Source: JASGDN01 sp049840815 | GTDB lineage: Bacteria; Chloroflexota; Chloroflexia; Thermomicrobiales; UBA6265 | Direction: 5' to 3' | DNA: 64,000 nt | Assembly: GCA_049840815.1 (NCBI GenBank) | Contig: JASGJI010000017.1 | Coordinates: forward strand, 372,001 to 436,000 | Shown here: positions 1 through 9,577 of the stretch, in pieces | Position numbering within the stretch: position 1 is the stretch's first letter | Layout: each line of letters opens with the position of its first letter | Notes under the pieces: generated by a model | Seen by the model: the letters and a program-made list of their open reading frames with translations, nothing else | What the model was told of the DNA's origin: nothing | The model's database searches: none | Position numbers and translations under genes: made by a program

Positions 1-1092
1 GCGTTCAACGCCGTCTTCCCGAAGATCACCATCGAGAAGCAGATCGTGCCGTGGGCCGACTACTGGACGCAGCTGCAGACGGCGGTGGCTGGCGGCTCGA
101 CGTTCGATACCCTGTGGATGAACGTCGCCAACTTCCCGACCTACGCCTCCGCTGGCGCGCTGCTGCCGATCACGCAGATCATCGGCGGCGACGGCATCGC
201 CGTCGATGATCTGCCGCAGACGCTCGTCGAATCGTATTCCTACGAGGGTGTGCAGTACGGCGTGCCCCGCGACTTCGACGCCATCGCCATCTACTACAAC
301 AAGACGCTCTTCGATAACGCGGGCGTTGCCTATCCAACGGAAGAGTGGACGTGGGACGATTTTCGCGCTGCCGCCGAAAAGCTGACCAACAAGGACGCCG
401 GGATCTGGGGCGCTGGCATGCAGACCAGCTTCCAGGAGAACTGGATCAACTTCGTCTACCAGAACGATGGCACGCTGCTCAATGCCGACCTCACCGAGGT
501 CGTGCTGGGCGAGCCTGCCGGTGACGAGGCGATCCAGTACATCACTGGCTTCTTCACGGACGAACTGACGCCGTCGATTGCCATCCAGCAGTCGAATCCG
601 GTCGCGGAGACGCTCTTCCCGGCGGGGCAGGTCGCGTTCATCCCGGCCGGATCGTTCCGCGCCGCGACGTACGGCGCGCTCGATCTCGATCTGGGGGTCG
701 CCCCGCTGCCGACCGGCAAGAAGAAGGCGACGATCACGCACGGCGTGTCGAACGTCATCTGGCAGGGCGCCAGCAATCCGGGTGCCGCGCTGGAATGGGT
801 GAAGTGGCTCCACGGCCAGGAGGCAGAGGAGATCCTCGGCAAGAGCGGCGCGACGATTCCGGCGCTTGCAGGGACGCAGCAGGGCTGGGTCGATGCCTTC
901 CCGAAGCTCGACCTGCAGATCTTCGTCGATTCGGCCCAGGACTTCGGCTTCAGCTTCCTGTGGCCGCAGGACGCGGGTGACTGGCTGACCGCCGTGCAGG
1001 ATGTGCTGGTGGATGGCTGGGCTGGGAACGTGCCAGCGGCGGAGATCGCGGCGAAGGCGACCGACGCGGGCAACGCCATCCTCAAGGGGTAG
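1..1092 (+). CDS. ABC transporter sugar-binding protein (5' partial)
   Basis: The reading frame is already open at base 1, so the signal peptide and N-terminus lie outside the window; 363 residues are visible. The protein belongs to the family 1 extracellular solute-binding proteins, which capture an oligosaccharide or polyol outside the membrane and hand it to two permeases. Typical traits are the FDTLWMN and YGVPRDFD segments early on, a Trp-rich middle (WTWDDFRAA) and a C-terminal ALEWVKWL helix. The two permease genes downstream complete a CUT1-type importer. No ATPase gene follows, so a shared ATPase encoded elsewhere is inferred. The substrate cannot be read from the sequence. Confidence 0.9.
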   Translation, partial: AFNAVFPKITIEKQIVPWADYWTQLQTAVAGGSTFDTLWMNVANFPTYASAGALLPITQIIGGDGIAVDDLPQTLVESYSYEGVQYGVPRDFDAIAIYYNKTLFDNAGVAYPTEEWTWDDFRAAAEKLTNKDAGIWGAGMQTSFQENWINFVYQNDGTLLNADLTEVVLGEPAGDEAIQYITGFFTDELTPSIAIQQSNPVAETLFPAGQVAFIPAGSFRAATYGALDLDLGVAPLPTGKKKATITHGVSNVIWQGASNPGAALEWVKWLHGQEAEEILGKSGATIPALAGTQQGWVDAFPKLDLQIFVDSAQDFGFSFLWPQDAGDWLTAVQDVLVDGWAGNVPAAEIAAKATDAGNAILKG

Positions 1093-1117
1093 CATCGACG
1101 TCGATGAAGGTGTCGGA

Positions 1118-1146
1118 CCAGCGGGTACCATGGAGGTGCCCGCTGG
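1118..1146 (+). terminator. Hairpin between binding protein and permease genes
   Basis: Arms of 12 bases (1118-1129 and 1135-1146) pair with one mismatch around a 5-base loop. There is no T-run. Hairpins in this position in sugar ABC operons often dampen read-through or protect the 3' end of the binding-protein mRNA, so that the binding protein is made in excess. That role is inferred here. Confidence 0.5.
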
Positions 1147-1236
1147 TTCCCCATTTCATGACGCAACGGACTGTGCTGGCGCGCTCCGACGCCGGAGTTT
1201 GCCGGCACGGTCATCACACGGGACTCGGATGCCGCG

Positions 1237-2178
1237 ATGAGTACGACCACAACCCCTTCCACGACACCGGTCGCGATCCCGACCGAAGGCGATCGTCCCC
1301 GCAAGCGCTTCCTCTCCATGGAGGCGCGGTGGGGGTATCTCATGATCGCGCCCTTGGTGATTGGCTTCGCGGTCTTTTTCCTGATCGCGCTGGGATGGTC
1401 GTTCGTCCTCAGCTTCACCGAATGGACGCTTCCGAAATCGCCGGCCTGGATTGGCATCCGCAACTATCAGGATGTCCTGCACGACGCGGCGTTCCGCACG
1501 GCCCTGCGCAACACCTTCGCGATCGCGGTGCCGTTGATCATCCTGCGGCTGGTGCTGGCGTTGCTGCTCGCGGTGGCGCTGAACGCGAAGATCCGGTTCC
1601 GCAACGTCTATCGCCTGCTCTTCTTCCTGCCGGTGCTGACGATGCCGGTGGCGACCGGGCGAATCTGGAAATGGCTGTTCGATCCGGGATTCGGGCCGAT
1701 CAATGCCTTCCTCCGGCAGCTGGGGCTGCCCCAGCCTGACTGGCTGCTCTATCCCGGCTCGGCCACCATCGCCGTGATCATCGTGCTGCTCTGGAGTTCC
1801 GTCGGCTACGACATGATCATCTACCTCTCCGGGTTGCAGGCGATCCCGAAGGACTACTACGACGCCGCCGCGGTGGATGGCGCGGGCGGTTGGCGGAGTT
1901 TTCGCGACATCACAATCCCGATGCTTTCGCCGACGATCTTCTTCCTGTCGGTGATCGGGGTGATCGGATCGCTCCAGGTCTTCGACCTGGTGTACGTGAT
2001 GACGCGGGTCGATACCACCAACCGGCTGCCGACAGCGGTCTACTACATCTACGACACCGGGTTCGCAGACCGGCAGATGGGATATGCCACGGCGCTGGCG
2101 TGGGTGTTGCTGGTCATCATTCTCCTGTTCACGCTGGTCCAGTTCCGGCTTCAGCGAAGGTGGGTCCACTACGCATGA
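1237..2178 (+). CDS. Sugar ABC transporter permease, MalF type
   Basis: An inner-membrane subunit of a CUT1-family carbohydrate importer, 313 residues with six predicted membrane helices, the first near residues 35-60. The cytoplasmic EAA loop that contacts the ATPase is visible around residues 206-236 (DYYDAAAVDGAG, then the IPMLSP element). Length and layout fit MalF/UgpA-type permeases without a long periplasmic insert. Its stop overlaps the start of the next permease (ATGA at 2175-2178), indicating translational coupling. The substrate is unknown. Confidence 0.92.
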   Translation: MSTTTTPSTTPVAIPTEGDRPRKRFLSMEARWGYLMIAPLVIGFAVFFLIALGWSFVLSFTEWTLPKSPAWIGIRNYQDVLHDAAFRTALRNTFAIAVPLIILRLVLALLLAVALNAKIRFRNVYRLLFFLPVLTMPVATGRIWKWLFDPGFGPINAFLRQLGLPQPDWLLYPGSATIAVIIVLLWSSVGYDMIIYLSGLQAIPKDYYDAAAVDGAGGWRSFRDITIPMLSPTIFFLSVIGVIGSLQVFDLVYVMTRVDTTNRLPTAVYYIYDTGFADRQMGYATALAWVLLVIILLFTLVQFRLQRRWVHYA

Positions 2179-3011
2179 CCAGTCACAAGACCCTTCCCTG
2201 GTATCTGGGACGCATCGCGCTGCATGGCGCATTGATCTCGCTGGCGATCATCTTCATGCTGCCCTTCGCATGGTCGCTCTCGACCTCATTGAAGCCGTTC
2301 GGGGATCTGTTTTCGCCGAATCCGAAGTTCCTGCCGAGCCACATCGTGTGGGAGAACTACCGGACCGTCTTCGAGAAGAGCGATTTCGGGCGCTTCTACC
2401 TGAACTCGATCATCGTCTCCGTTGGGCGGACCGTCGGGCAGGTGGCGATCGCCTCAGCGGCGGCGTTTGCCTTCGCGAACCTGCGCTTCCGGGGCCGCGA
2501 CGCGATCTTCTTCGTGCTGCTCGCCGGGCTGATGGTGCCAGATCAGGTGCTGATCGTGCCGCGCTTCATCATCATGCGGGAGTTCGGCTGGTTCGATACG
2601 TATCAGGGCCTGATCGTGCCGCTGATCTTCAGTTCGTTCGGGGCTTTCATGCTGCGCCAATACTTCCTCGGCATCCCGAAGGACTTCCAGGAGGCGGCGA
2701 CGATCGAGGGGGCGAACCCGTTGCAGGTCTTCTGGCAGATCTACCTGCCGCTGGCACGTCCTGCCCTGGCGGCGTTCGGGTTCCTGGCGTTCCTGTCGAG
2801 CTGGAACGAATTCCTGTGGGGGCTGACGGTGACGAACAGTTCCGACATGCGGGTGATCCCGGTGGGGTTGGCGTTGTTGCAGGGGCAGTATTTCACGAAC
2901 AACGCGGTGTTGCTGGCGGCGGCGAACCTGGCGACGATCCCGTTGCTGATCGCGTTCGCGTTCTTTCAGCGGCACCTGGTGGAGGGCATCACGCTCAGCG
3001 GCCTGAAGTAG
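2175..3011 (+). CDS. Sugar ABC transporter permease, MalG type
   Basis: The second inner-membrane subunit of the same importer. The ATG at 2175 overlaps the stop of the upstream permease, giving 278 residues; an in-frame extension to 1890 runs inside the upstream gene and is not credible. Features of the MalG/UgpE family are the N-terminal LPFAWSLSTSLKP segment, a PDQVLIVPRF stretch and the EAA loop (DFQEAATIEGANPLQVFWQI) followed by SSWNEFLWGL. The gene ends the operon just before a strong hairpin. Confidence 0.93.
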   Translation: MTSHKTLPWYLGRIALHGALISLAIIFMLPFAWSLSTSLKPFGDLFSPNPKFLPSHIVWENYRTVFEKSDFGRFYLNSIIVSVGRTVGQVAIASAAAFAFANLRFRGRDAIFFVLLAGLMVPDQVLIVPRFIIMREFGWFDTYQGLIVPLIFSSFGAFMLRQYFLGIPKDFQEAATIEGANPLQVFWQIYLPLARPALAAFGFLAFLSSWNEFLWGLTVTNSSDMRVIPVGLALLQGQYFTNNAVLLAAANLATIPLLIAFAFFQRHLVEGITLSGLK

Positions 3012-3031
3012 CGGTCCGGTGCATTGCGCGG

Positions 3032-3066
3032 CGCAGCGGGCATCCCACGCCGGGATGCCCGCTGCG
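3032..3066. terminator. Bidirectional terminator hairpin
   Basis: Perfect 15-bp inverted repeat (3032-3046 with 3052-3066) around a 5-base loop, between the convergent MalG-type permease and HAD hydrolase genes. No long T-run, as is common in GC-rich genomes. Confidence 0.75.
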
Positions 3067-3079
3067 TGTGTCCCATGTG

Positions 3080-3766
3080 TCAGAAATGCTGGAGTAGCTC
3101 GGGGAACGACGCGATGGTGATCACCCGCTCGTCGGCGGGATCGAAGTCGGCGTGCTCCAGCTGCCAGGTGTTGTCATTCGGGATGAAGACGGCGCGCATC
3201 CCGGCGGCCAGCGCGGGCAGGATGTCCGATTTTGGCGAGTTGCCGATCATCCACGACTGCGAGCGGTCCAGCTCGCGCCGGGTCGCGAGGTCGTCGTAGA
3301 CCTGCGCGTCCTTCTCCGGGACGATCACGATCTCGTCGAAGTAGTGGCCGAGGCCGGAGGCGTCGATCTTCTTTCGCTGGTCCTCCTCGCGGCCCTTGGT
3401 GAGCAGCAGGAGTTCGTGCCGCTGGTGGAGGAAGGCGAGCGTCTCATCGACGCCGGGAACGAGGTCCACGCGCATGGCGATCAGGTCCTGCGCCAGGTCC
3501 TCGATGTCGCGGCGCTCGGCCTCGGAGGTCGGACGCTCGTTGAGCTGGGCGAAGGTATCGGCCAGGCTTTCGAGGAACCCGCGCACGCCGTATCCGTGGG
3601 CGACGACGTTCGCACGTTCGATGTCGTTCAGGATGGCGCGGATGGCGGCGTGATCGAGAGTCGGATGGTTCAGCCAGCCGATGAAGTCGTCCACGACCCG
3701 TTCGAAGAGGACGTTGTTCTCCCAGAGCGTATCGTCAGCGTCGAAGATGAGCGTCTGCGCGTTCAT
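3080..3766 (-). CDS. HAD-superfamily hydrolase
   Basis: A 228-residue haloacid-dehalogenase-fold phosphatase. Motif I is FDADDTLW, with the nucleophile Asp9 and general acid Asp11; motif II/III surroundings are LLTKG and the late GNSPKSD motif that binds magnesium. The helical cap between residues about 20 and 100 suits a small phosphorylated substrate. An AGGGG ribosome site precedes the ATG. It is transcribed alone, convergent with the sugar operon. Substrate not determinable. Confidence 0.88.
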   Translation of the reverse strand: MNAQTLIFDADDTLWENNVLFERVVDDFIGWLNHPTLDHAAIRAILNDIERANVVAHGYGVRGFLESLADTFAQLNERPTSEAERRDIEDLAQDLIAMRVDLVPGVDETLAFLHQRHELLLLTKGREEDQRKKIDASGLGHYFDEIVIVPEKDAQVYDDLATRRELDRSQSWMIGNSPKSDILPALAAGMRAVFIPNDNTWQLEHADFDPADERVITIASFPELLQHF

Positions 3767-4032
3767 GGTTGCCCCTGCAGATCCTGCGGCCCGGCTATCG
3801 TCGAGGTCATGCTACCACCCCGATTCCCGTCCAGGGCCGCTCGTGATGCGCAGGTGCATTGCCGATGCAGGGGAATCGCCCATCGGGGCGGCGGCGTGTG
3901 GCGCCTTGTCGCATGCCATCTGCCCAGAGACAGCACATCGTCTATCACTGATGAACCCATCGCACCGCCACTGACCTGCCCAAGACGCTAGTATTGGTGG
4001 CGTGACGGGGGACGATGGGCGTGTGATCGGGG

Positions 4033-5346
4033 ATGCGTGTGGATCGAGGCGACGGAGCACCCAGACGCAAGGAGGGACGAGCCGGGCGGAACCTGCTCGG
4101 ACGCCTCAACGCGCGCTCCATCGACGATCTCTACCGCATCGCCACCTTCTGGTCGGTCAATCTCAGCGGCAACGACCGGGGTCGCCACGTAGGTGCGCTC
4201 TACCGCACGATGACTGACATCCGCTCCGGGCGGGAAGTCTGGGAAACGCTGGACCGCGCCCAGCAATCCATCGTGGCGGAACTGGCCCTCTCCGAATCCG
4301 GTCCGCTCACCGTCGAGGAGATCGCCGATCTCGCCGGCCTTGACGTCGATACCGCGCGGATGGCGCTTGTCGCCCTCTTCTCCGCCGGGATCATGGCGCG
4401 GGAAGGGGATATCCAGGCGCTCCCGGTCGGGACAATGCCCCGGCTCTTCCTGCCGCGCGAGTTGATCCTCATCTTCCGGCGGTTGCAGGACGAGCTCGAT
4501 GCCGGAGATCTCTCCCGTAGCTCCCTGCGCGTGCTGCTCGATATCACCGACGATGCGGAGGTGGAGGCCGCCGCTGAGGTGTGGGGCATTCGCGTCATCC
4601 CCGGCATGCGGCGTCGCGGCGAGCTGATCGACGACATCCTGCGCCAGATCAACCAGCCGGAACGCATCGACCGCGTGGTGGCTGCGTTGAAGCCGAACGC
4701 GCGGGCGCTCTGGAACGCCGTTCGCGCGGGCGATGGCGGCATCGAAGGCACGATGGCGCTGGACGATGCGCTCGGACGCGTCTGGCCGACCTGGAAGCGG
4801 TCGCGCCCCACCGAGCAGATTCGCGCCGCGCTGGACGAACTGGAGACCGCGCTGCTCGTCATCCATGCGTACCGGCGCGAGGGAGATGGCCGCGTCCAGC
4901 GCCGCCTGTTCGTGCCGCAGGAGATCCTCTATCCGGGCCGCGTTCCGACCACGCTGCCGCTGAAACCGCTTCAGCCGCTTGCGCCGGATGCCGTCCCCAC
5001 GCTGGAGCCGCGCGACGAGCATGCGCTCGCCTGGGACCTGATGACGCTTCTCCGCGAGTTGGCCGCGTTCGGTGCACCGGTCTGGGTGCCGGGGGAGCCA
5101 TTATCCCGTTCCTGGCAGCGGCGACTGAACGGGCGGCTCTGGTTCTCCGGCAACGAGGTGAACGCCGATGTGCCCCCGACGGGCTATCTCGGCTTCCTGC
5201 TGACACTCGGACTGGGCGTCGGCGCCATCGAACCCTCGTCAGAACCCGTTGGCAGCACCGCCGACCGCGACGCGATCCGGCCGACGCTCTCCCCCGCATC
5301 CGCGCGTGGCGATCCCGTTCCTTTGCCGAGCAGATGGCACAGTTGA
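4033..5346 (+). CDS. Helicase-associated domain protein, N-terminal part (frameshifted)
   Basis: This frame encodes 437 residues and should continue into the frame that ends at 6359. The N-terminal part holds a winged-helix-like segment (LTVEEIADLAGLDVDTARMAL, about residues 95-115), which suggests nucleic-acid binding. The frame loses its protein-like character around 5275-5300 and stops at 5344-5346, while the neighbouring frame picks up a matching sequence. A single missing base near the C run in CTCTCCCCCGC would rejoin the halves. Known relatives are large actinobacterial and Chloroflexota proteins with an XPB-like Helicase_C_3 domain and no complete helicase motor. Real mutation or sequencing error cannot be told apart here. 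Confidence 0.7.
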   Translation: MRVDRGDGAPRRKEGRAGRNLLGRLNARSIDDLYRIATFWSVNLSGNDRGRHVGALYRTMTDIRSGREVWETLDRAQQSIVAELALSESGPLTVEEIADLAGLDVDTARMALVALFSAGIMAREGDIQALPVGTMPRLFLPRELILIFRRLQDELDAGDLSRSSLRVLLDITDDAEVEAAAEVWGIRVIPGMRRRGELIDDILRQINQPERIDRVVAALKPNARALWNAVRAGDGGIEGTMALDDALGRVWPTWKRSRPTEQIRAALDELETALLVIHAYRREGDGRVQRRLFVPQEILYPGRVPTTLPLKPLQPLAPDAVPTLEPRDEHALAWDLMTLLRELAAFGAPVWVPGEPLSRSWQRRLNGRLWFSGNEVNADVPPTGYLGFLLTLGLGVGAIEPSSEPVGSTADRDAIRPTLSPASARGDPVPLPSRWHS

Positions 5347-6359
5347 AGGCGGTCTGGCTCGCCACCGATCAGTGGTACGAAGGGCGCGAGCGCGAGGAGA
5401 TCGATGTCTGGGGCGCCGACTGGCGCGGATTCCGGCATCGCCTGCTGGAGGCGTTGGGAACGGTGAGCGCGGGCGAATGGGTGCTGGTGGAGGATCTGGC
5501 GCAGCGTTTTGCCGAGCAGTTTCCGACCCTCGTCGGCACGACGTTTACCGCCGCCTCGGCCCGCTCATCCGACGATCGCGGCGATACGCGCAAGATGGCC
5601 GTCGCGCGGATTATCGCGGTGGAGGTGGAGACGGCGCTCTGGTGGTTCGGTGTCGTGGACCTGGTGCGGGTTCCTTCGCGCGGGCTTGCCTTGAGGGTGA
5701 CGGAGACCGGGCGGGCGATGGTTGCCGCTCATGCGGAATCCGACGAGGGCGAGCCGGTGGCGGGCGGGAAACCGGCGACGACCGGTCCGGTGCTGGCCAT
5801 CGACGTGCAGGGGACGATCGAGCTGCGCCAGCCTGCGCCGATCCATATCTGGTCGCTGACGGCGTTTGCCGATGCCGAGCGGCTGCGTCCGGTCGCCATC
5901 TATCAGTTGCGTCCCGGTTCGATCGGGCGGGCGCTGGGAGCCGGATTCGACCTCGACCAGATCGAGACCTATCTTGAGCGCCAGGCGGGCGAACCGGTGC
6001 CGGATGCGGTGAAGACGGCCCTGCGGCAGTGGACGATCAGTTACCGGCGCGTCCGCCTGCGCCGGGCGACGGTCCTCCATGCGGACACGCCGGAGGCGGC
6101 GGAGGATCTGAAACGGATCGCGGTCGAGAACGGGATGCAGGTGCTGGGCGAGCCGACGCCGGAAGGTGGCCTCGTCGTCCTGCTCCCGGCGCTGGGCGAT
6201 GACGGTGTTTCCGCCGAGGATCACCTGCTGAAGGCATTGCGGGCGGGTGGCTACGTCGGCCAGTGGGCCGCTGCGCCCGTCGGAGATGCGGGCGGGGCCT
6301 CGCCGGAGCCGACATCCGCGCCGAACGCCCGCCGGACGCGCCGCCCGGAACGTAGCTGA
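5334..6359 (+). CDS. Helicase-associated domain protein, C-terminal part (frameshifted)
   Basis: The C-terminal continuation of the gene that begins at 4033, displaced by -1 relative to it. Coherent protein sequence in this frame begins near 5280; the ATG at 5334 is only the first formal start. The segment from PIHIWSLTAFADAERLRPV through ALGAGFDLDQIETYLERQ to VLHADTPEAAEDL matches the layout of the Helicase_C_3 domain found at the end of XPB/Ssl2-like proteins. With both parts joined, the product would be about 775 residues. Function is probably DNA-related but unproven. Confidence 0.7.
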   Translation: MAQLKAVWLATDQWYEGREREEIDVWGADWRGFRHRLLEALGTVSAGEWVLVEDLAQRFAEQFPTLVGTTFTAASARSSDDRGDTRKMAVARIIAVEVETALWWFGVVDLVRVPSRGLALRVTETGRAMVAAHAESDEGEPVAGGKPATTGPVLAIDVQGTIELRQPAPIHIWSLTAFADAERLRPVAIYQLRPGSIGRALGAGFDLDQIETYLERQAGEPVPDAVKTALRQWTISYRRVRLRRATVLHADTPEAAEDLKRIAVENGMQVLGEPTPEGGLVVLLPALGDDGVSAEDHLLKALRAGGYVGQWAAAPVGDAGGASPEPTSAPNARRTRRPERS

Positions 6360-6415
6360 GAAGGATTCTGGTAATCCGTACATCCGTCATCGGCGTACCG
6401 GGGAAGAGGGGTACC

Positions 6416-7192
6416 ATGCGCTACTACCGCGATGAGCATGAGACGGCCTATCGCGCGATTGTCGCGCGGGGCCTCACCCAGTGGAACGACCTGTTTGATG
6501 ACGCCGTCTGGACGTACGACGAGTTCCAGAACCGCGCGTTCCTCGAAACGGTCATCCCGTCGCTCGGCCTCCCGGCACCTGCGCAGGCGCGCGTGCTGGA
6601 GTATGGGTGCGGCACCGGTCCGGCAGCCTGCTTCCTGGCGGCGCAGGGATTTGCGGTCGATGCGTTCGACCTGATCCCGGAGGCGATTGCGATCGCCCGC
6701 CGGATGGCAGAGGAGCGTGGGGTGCGGGTCGGGTTCCGTGTCGCGGACATCTGTGACCTGGCGTCCGAACCGGCGGGCGACGGCTACGACCTCGTGCTGG
6801 ACAGTTTCTGCCTGCAATCCATCGTCACCGACGAGGATCGCGCGGCCCTCTTCGCTGCCGTCCGTGCTCGATTGAAGCCCACTGGCGCCTATCTCATCTC
6901 CACCGCGATCGTCACGCCGGAACGCACCTACGATCCCGGCACCTACGACGCCGACACTGGCATCGTGCTGCGTGTGGTCGATAGTGACGCGGATATCGAG
7001 GGTGTGGTCACGATCGAGGGTCGCCACGTCATCCCCCATCGTCGCCACCGCACACCCGATGCGCTCCGGGACGAGCTGACTGCGGCGGGATTCATGGTCG
7101 CCAGTCTGGACGTTACCGGAACCAGCGCGGACGTCGTGTGTCGGCGTGCAACGCCGGTGGACACCAGCGAATCGCCTGCCTATTCGGGATGA
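6416..7192 (+). CDS. Class I SAM-dependent methyltransferase
   Basis: 258 residues with a Rossmann-fold methyltransferase core. Motif I is VLEYGCGTGPA (about residues 60-70), followed by an acidic residue after strand 2 (VDAFDLIPEAI) and the motif IV region YDLVLDSFCLQSI. The GAGGGG ribosome site sits 4-9 bases before the ATG. It resembles small-molecule methyltransferases; the acceptor is unknown. It lies 161 bases before gltX and may be transcribed with it. Confidence 0.85.
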   Translation: MRYYRDEHETAYRAIVARGLTQWNDLFDDAVWTYDEFQNRAFLETVIPSLGLPAPAQARVLEYGCGTGPAACFLAAQGFAVDAFDLIPEAIAIARRMAEERGVRVGFRVADICDLASEPAGDGYDLVLDSFCLQSIVTDEDRAALFAAVRARLKPTGAYLISTAIVTPERTYDPGTYDADTGIVLRVVDSDADIEGVVTIEGRHVIPHRRHRTPDALRDELTAAGFMVASLDVTGTSADVVCRRATPVDTSESPAYSG

Positions 7193-7353
7193 AACGACGC
7201 AGGATGCGGGAAGCGGCGCGGTATACTCATGTGTTCGTTCCGGCGCGTTTCCCGCGACCGGATGCGGAGACGCGCGGACGCCTCCGCCCATCCTCCCGAC
7301 ACCACAACGACCCAAACCGAATCGCCGGTACCCCCGCCATAGGACCACACCTC

Positions 7354-8931
7354 ATGACTGACTCGACTCACCACGACGACACACGTCCCACCGCGCTCCC
7401 TGCCGGGCTTGATGAGGTCCGCCTTCGTTTCGCGCCGAGTCCCACCGGCTCGCTGCACATCGGCGGCGCCAAGCAGATGATGTACAACGTGCTCTTCGCG
7501 CACGGCGAGGCCCGCCGCGCCGGGGTGAAGGGCAGCGTCGTCCTGCGCATCGAGGACACCGACCGCAAGCGCCTTGTGGAAGGCTCCGCCGAGAACCTCA
7601 TGGAAGGCCTGCGGTGGCTCGGCCTCGATTGGGACGAAGGGCCGGACCTCGGCGGTCCCTACGCGCCCTACGTGCAGAGCGAGCGCAAGGACAACTACCA
7701 CGCCGCCGCCGAGACGCTGATCGCCACCGGGCACGCCTACCCCTGTTTCTGCACGCCGGAGCGATTGCAGCAGGTGCGCGAGGAGCGGATGGCGAAGGGG
7801 CTGCCGCCGGGATACGATCGCCATTGCCGCAGCATCCCCATCGAGGAGGCGCGTGCCTGTATGATCGCCGGGGAGCCGTACGTCGTGCGCTTCACGATGC
7901 CGCTCGCAGGCGAGACCATCGTGCCGGACCTGCTGCGCGGCAACATCGTCTACCAGAACGAGAAGCTGGAAGATCTCGTGCTGCTCAAGTCCGATGGCTT
8001 TCCGACCTACCACCTTGCGGTGGTGGTCGACGACCACGCGATGAAGATCACGCACGTCACGCGCGGCCCGGAGTGGATTCCCACCGCGCCGCTGCACGTC
8101 CGCCTTTACGAGGCGTTTGGCTGGCAGGCGCCGATCTGGCTGCACATGCCGTTGATCCTCGACCCGAAGGGCGGCAAGCTCTCCAAGCGCAACGGCTCCG
8201 TCTCCCTCGCCGACTTCAAGGAGCGTGGCTACCTGCCGGAGGCGCTGCTGAACTACCTCGCGTTGCTTGGCTGGAGCCTCGATGGCGAACGGGAGATCTT
8301 TTCGAAGCAGGATCTGCTCGATCTCTTCACTATCGAGCGTGTTTCCGCCTCCCCCAGCACCTTCGACCGCGCGAAGCTCGACTGGCTGAACCAGCAGTGG
8401 ATCAACCATCACATCACGGAGGTCGATCTGGCCGAGCGCGTGATGCCGTTCCTGCTCGACGCGGGGACGATCGCGGCGGGTCCGGCCGACGAGCGCCATC
8501 CGCAGTTCCCGGCGGTGCTGGCAGCGTCCACGCTGCTCAAGGATCGCATCAAGCACCTGACCGAGGCGCCGGAGCTGATGTCCTACTTCCTGCAGGACGA
8601 GCTGGAGCCGTATGCGGCCGAGCTGCTGATCCCGAAGAAGGTCGATCCGGCCCTCGCGCAGCGGGCGCTGAACGCGCTGGCGGAGCTCATCCCCACCCTC
8701 GACATCGCCGACGAGGCCGCGACCGAGGAGCGCCTGCGCGCGCTGGCGGATGAACTGGGCCTGAAGCCGGGGCAACTCTTCATGCCGATCCGCGTTGCCG
8801 TCACCGGACGCACGCAGTCGCCGGGTCTCTTCGAGACGCTTGCCGCGATCGGGCAGGAGCGGGTGGAGGCGCGTATCGCCGCCGCCAACGAGAAGCTGAA
8901 CGCCGCGCTGGCCTCCGGAGCCACGGCGTAA
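7354..8931 (+). CDS. gltX: Glutamyl-tRNA synthetase
   Basis: Class I aminoacyl-tRNA synthetase that charges tRNA with glutamate, 525 residues. The HIGH motif appears as HIGG at residues 35-38 inside RFAPSPTGSLHIGGAK, and the KMSKS motif as KLSKR at 275-279. A CFC pair followed by a later Cys (YDRHCR) resembles the zinc-binding insert of bacterial GluRS. The C-terminal helical domain binds the anticodon. I chose the ATG at 7354 because the upstream extension to 7138 overlaps the preceding gene and shows no family similarity. Whether it also charges tRNA-Gln cannot be decided, although the archaeal-type AspRS in this window hints at an indirect amidation pathway in the organism. Confidence 0.96.
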   Translation: MTDSTHHDDTRPTALPAGLDEVRLRFAPSPTGSLHIGGAKQMMYNVLFAHGEARRAGVKGSVVLRIEDTDRKRLVEGSAENLMEGLRWLGLDWDEGPDLGGPYAPYVQSERKDNYHAAAETLIATGHAYPCFCTPERLQQVREERMAKGLPPGYDRHCRSIPIEEARACMIAGEPYVVRFTMPLAGETIVPDLLRGNIVYQNEKLEDLVLLKSDGFPTYHLAVVVDDHAMKITHVTRGPEWIPTAPLHVRLYEAFGWQAPIWLHMPLILDPKGGKLSKRNGSVSLADFKERGYLPEALLNYLALLGWSLDGEREIFSKQDLLDLFTIERVSASPSTFDRAKLDWLNQQWINHHITEVDLAERVMPFLLDAGTIAAGPADERHPQFPAVLAASTLLKDRIKHLTEAPELMSYFLQDELEPYAAELLIPKKVDPALAQRALNALAELIPTLDIADEAATEERLRALADELGLKPGQLFMPIRVAVTGRTQSPGLFETLAAIGQERVEARIAAANEKLNAALASGATA

Positions 8932-8950
8932 CCGGGGGACCTTCGCGATC

Positions 8951-9577
8951 ATGGCATCACCGACGACCATCTACCTTGTTCGCCACGGCGAGACCGACTG
9001 GAACGTGCAGCGCAAATACCAGGGCTCGACCGATATTCCGCTCAACGCGCTCGGCCGCGAGCAGGCCGCAACGCTCGGCGCGTGGCTTGCGGCGGATGCC
9101 ACACGCTTTCCTGGCACGGCCATTGTCTCCAGCCCGCTCAGCCGCGCCTTCGCGACGGCGCAGGCAATCGCCGATGCGCGTGGGCTTGCCGGGATCGTGC
9201 CCGATCCGGATGTGCAGGAGCGATCCTATGGCGTGGCGGAGGGGCTGACGCTGGAGGAGCGGGAGGCGCTTATAGCGACGCAGGAGACGTGGGAGGGACT
9301 CGAACCGTGGGAGGCCGTCACCACGCGGGCGATGCGTGCGCTCGGGAAGGTGCTGGCGGCGCGTCCCGGTGAAGCGACGTTCGTGGTCTGCCATGGCGGC
9401 CTGATCAACGCGGTGCTGGCGGAACTCTCAGGTGGCGAACTCGGCACTGGCAAGACGACGATCATCAACACCAGCATCACGACGATCGTGACGAATGATT
9501 CGGCCGCGTTCGGCTGGGAGATCGTCTCGTACAATGAGATCCCTCATCTGGAACTGAACGTCGTCCCCGCCGACTGA
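8951..9577 (+). CDS. Histidine phosphatase family protein
   Basis: 208 residues of the phosphoglycerate-mutase-like branch of the histidine phosphatases. The catalytic motif LVRHGETDWN lies at residues 9-18, and the second catalytic His is in VVCHGGLINAVL near residue 150. The enzyme forms a phosphohistidine intermediate; cobalamin biosynthesis phosphatase CobC and broad-specificity phosphatases share this outline. It starts 19 bases after gltX, so the two are probably cotranscribed. Substrate unknown. Confidence 0.9.
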   Translation: MASPTTIYLVRHGETDWNVQRKYQGSTDIPLNALGREQAATLGAWLAADATRFPGTAIVSSPLSRAFATAQAIADARGLAGIVPDPDVQERSYGVAEGLTLEEREALIATQETWEGLEPWEAVTTRAMRALGKVLAARPGEATFVVCHGGLINAVLAELSGGELGTGKTTIINTSITTIVTNDSAAFGWEIVSYNEIPHLELNVVPAD

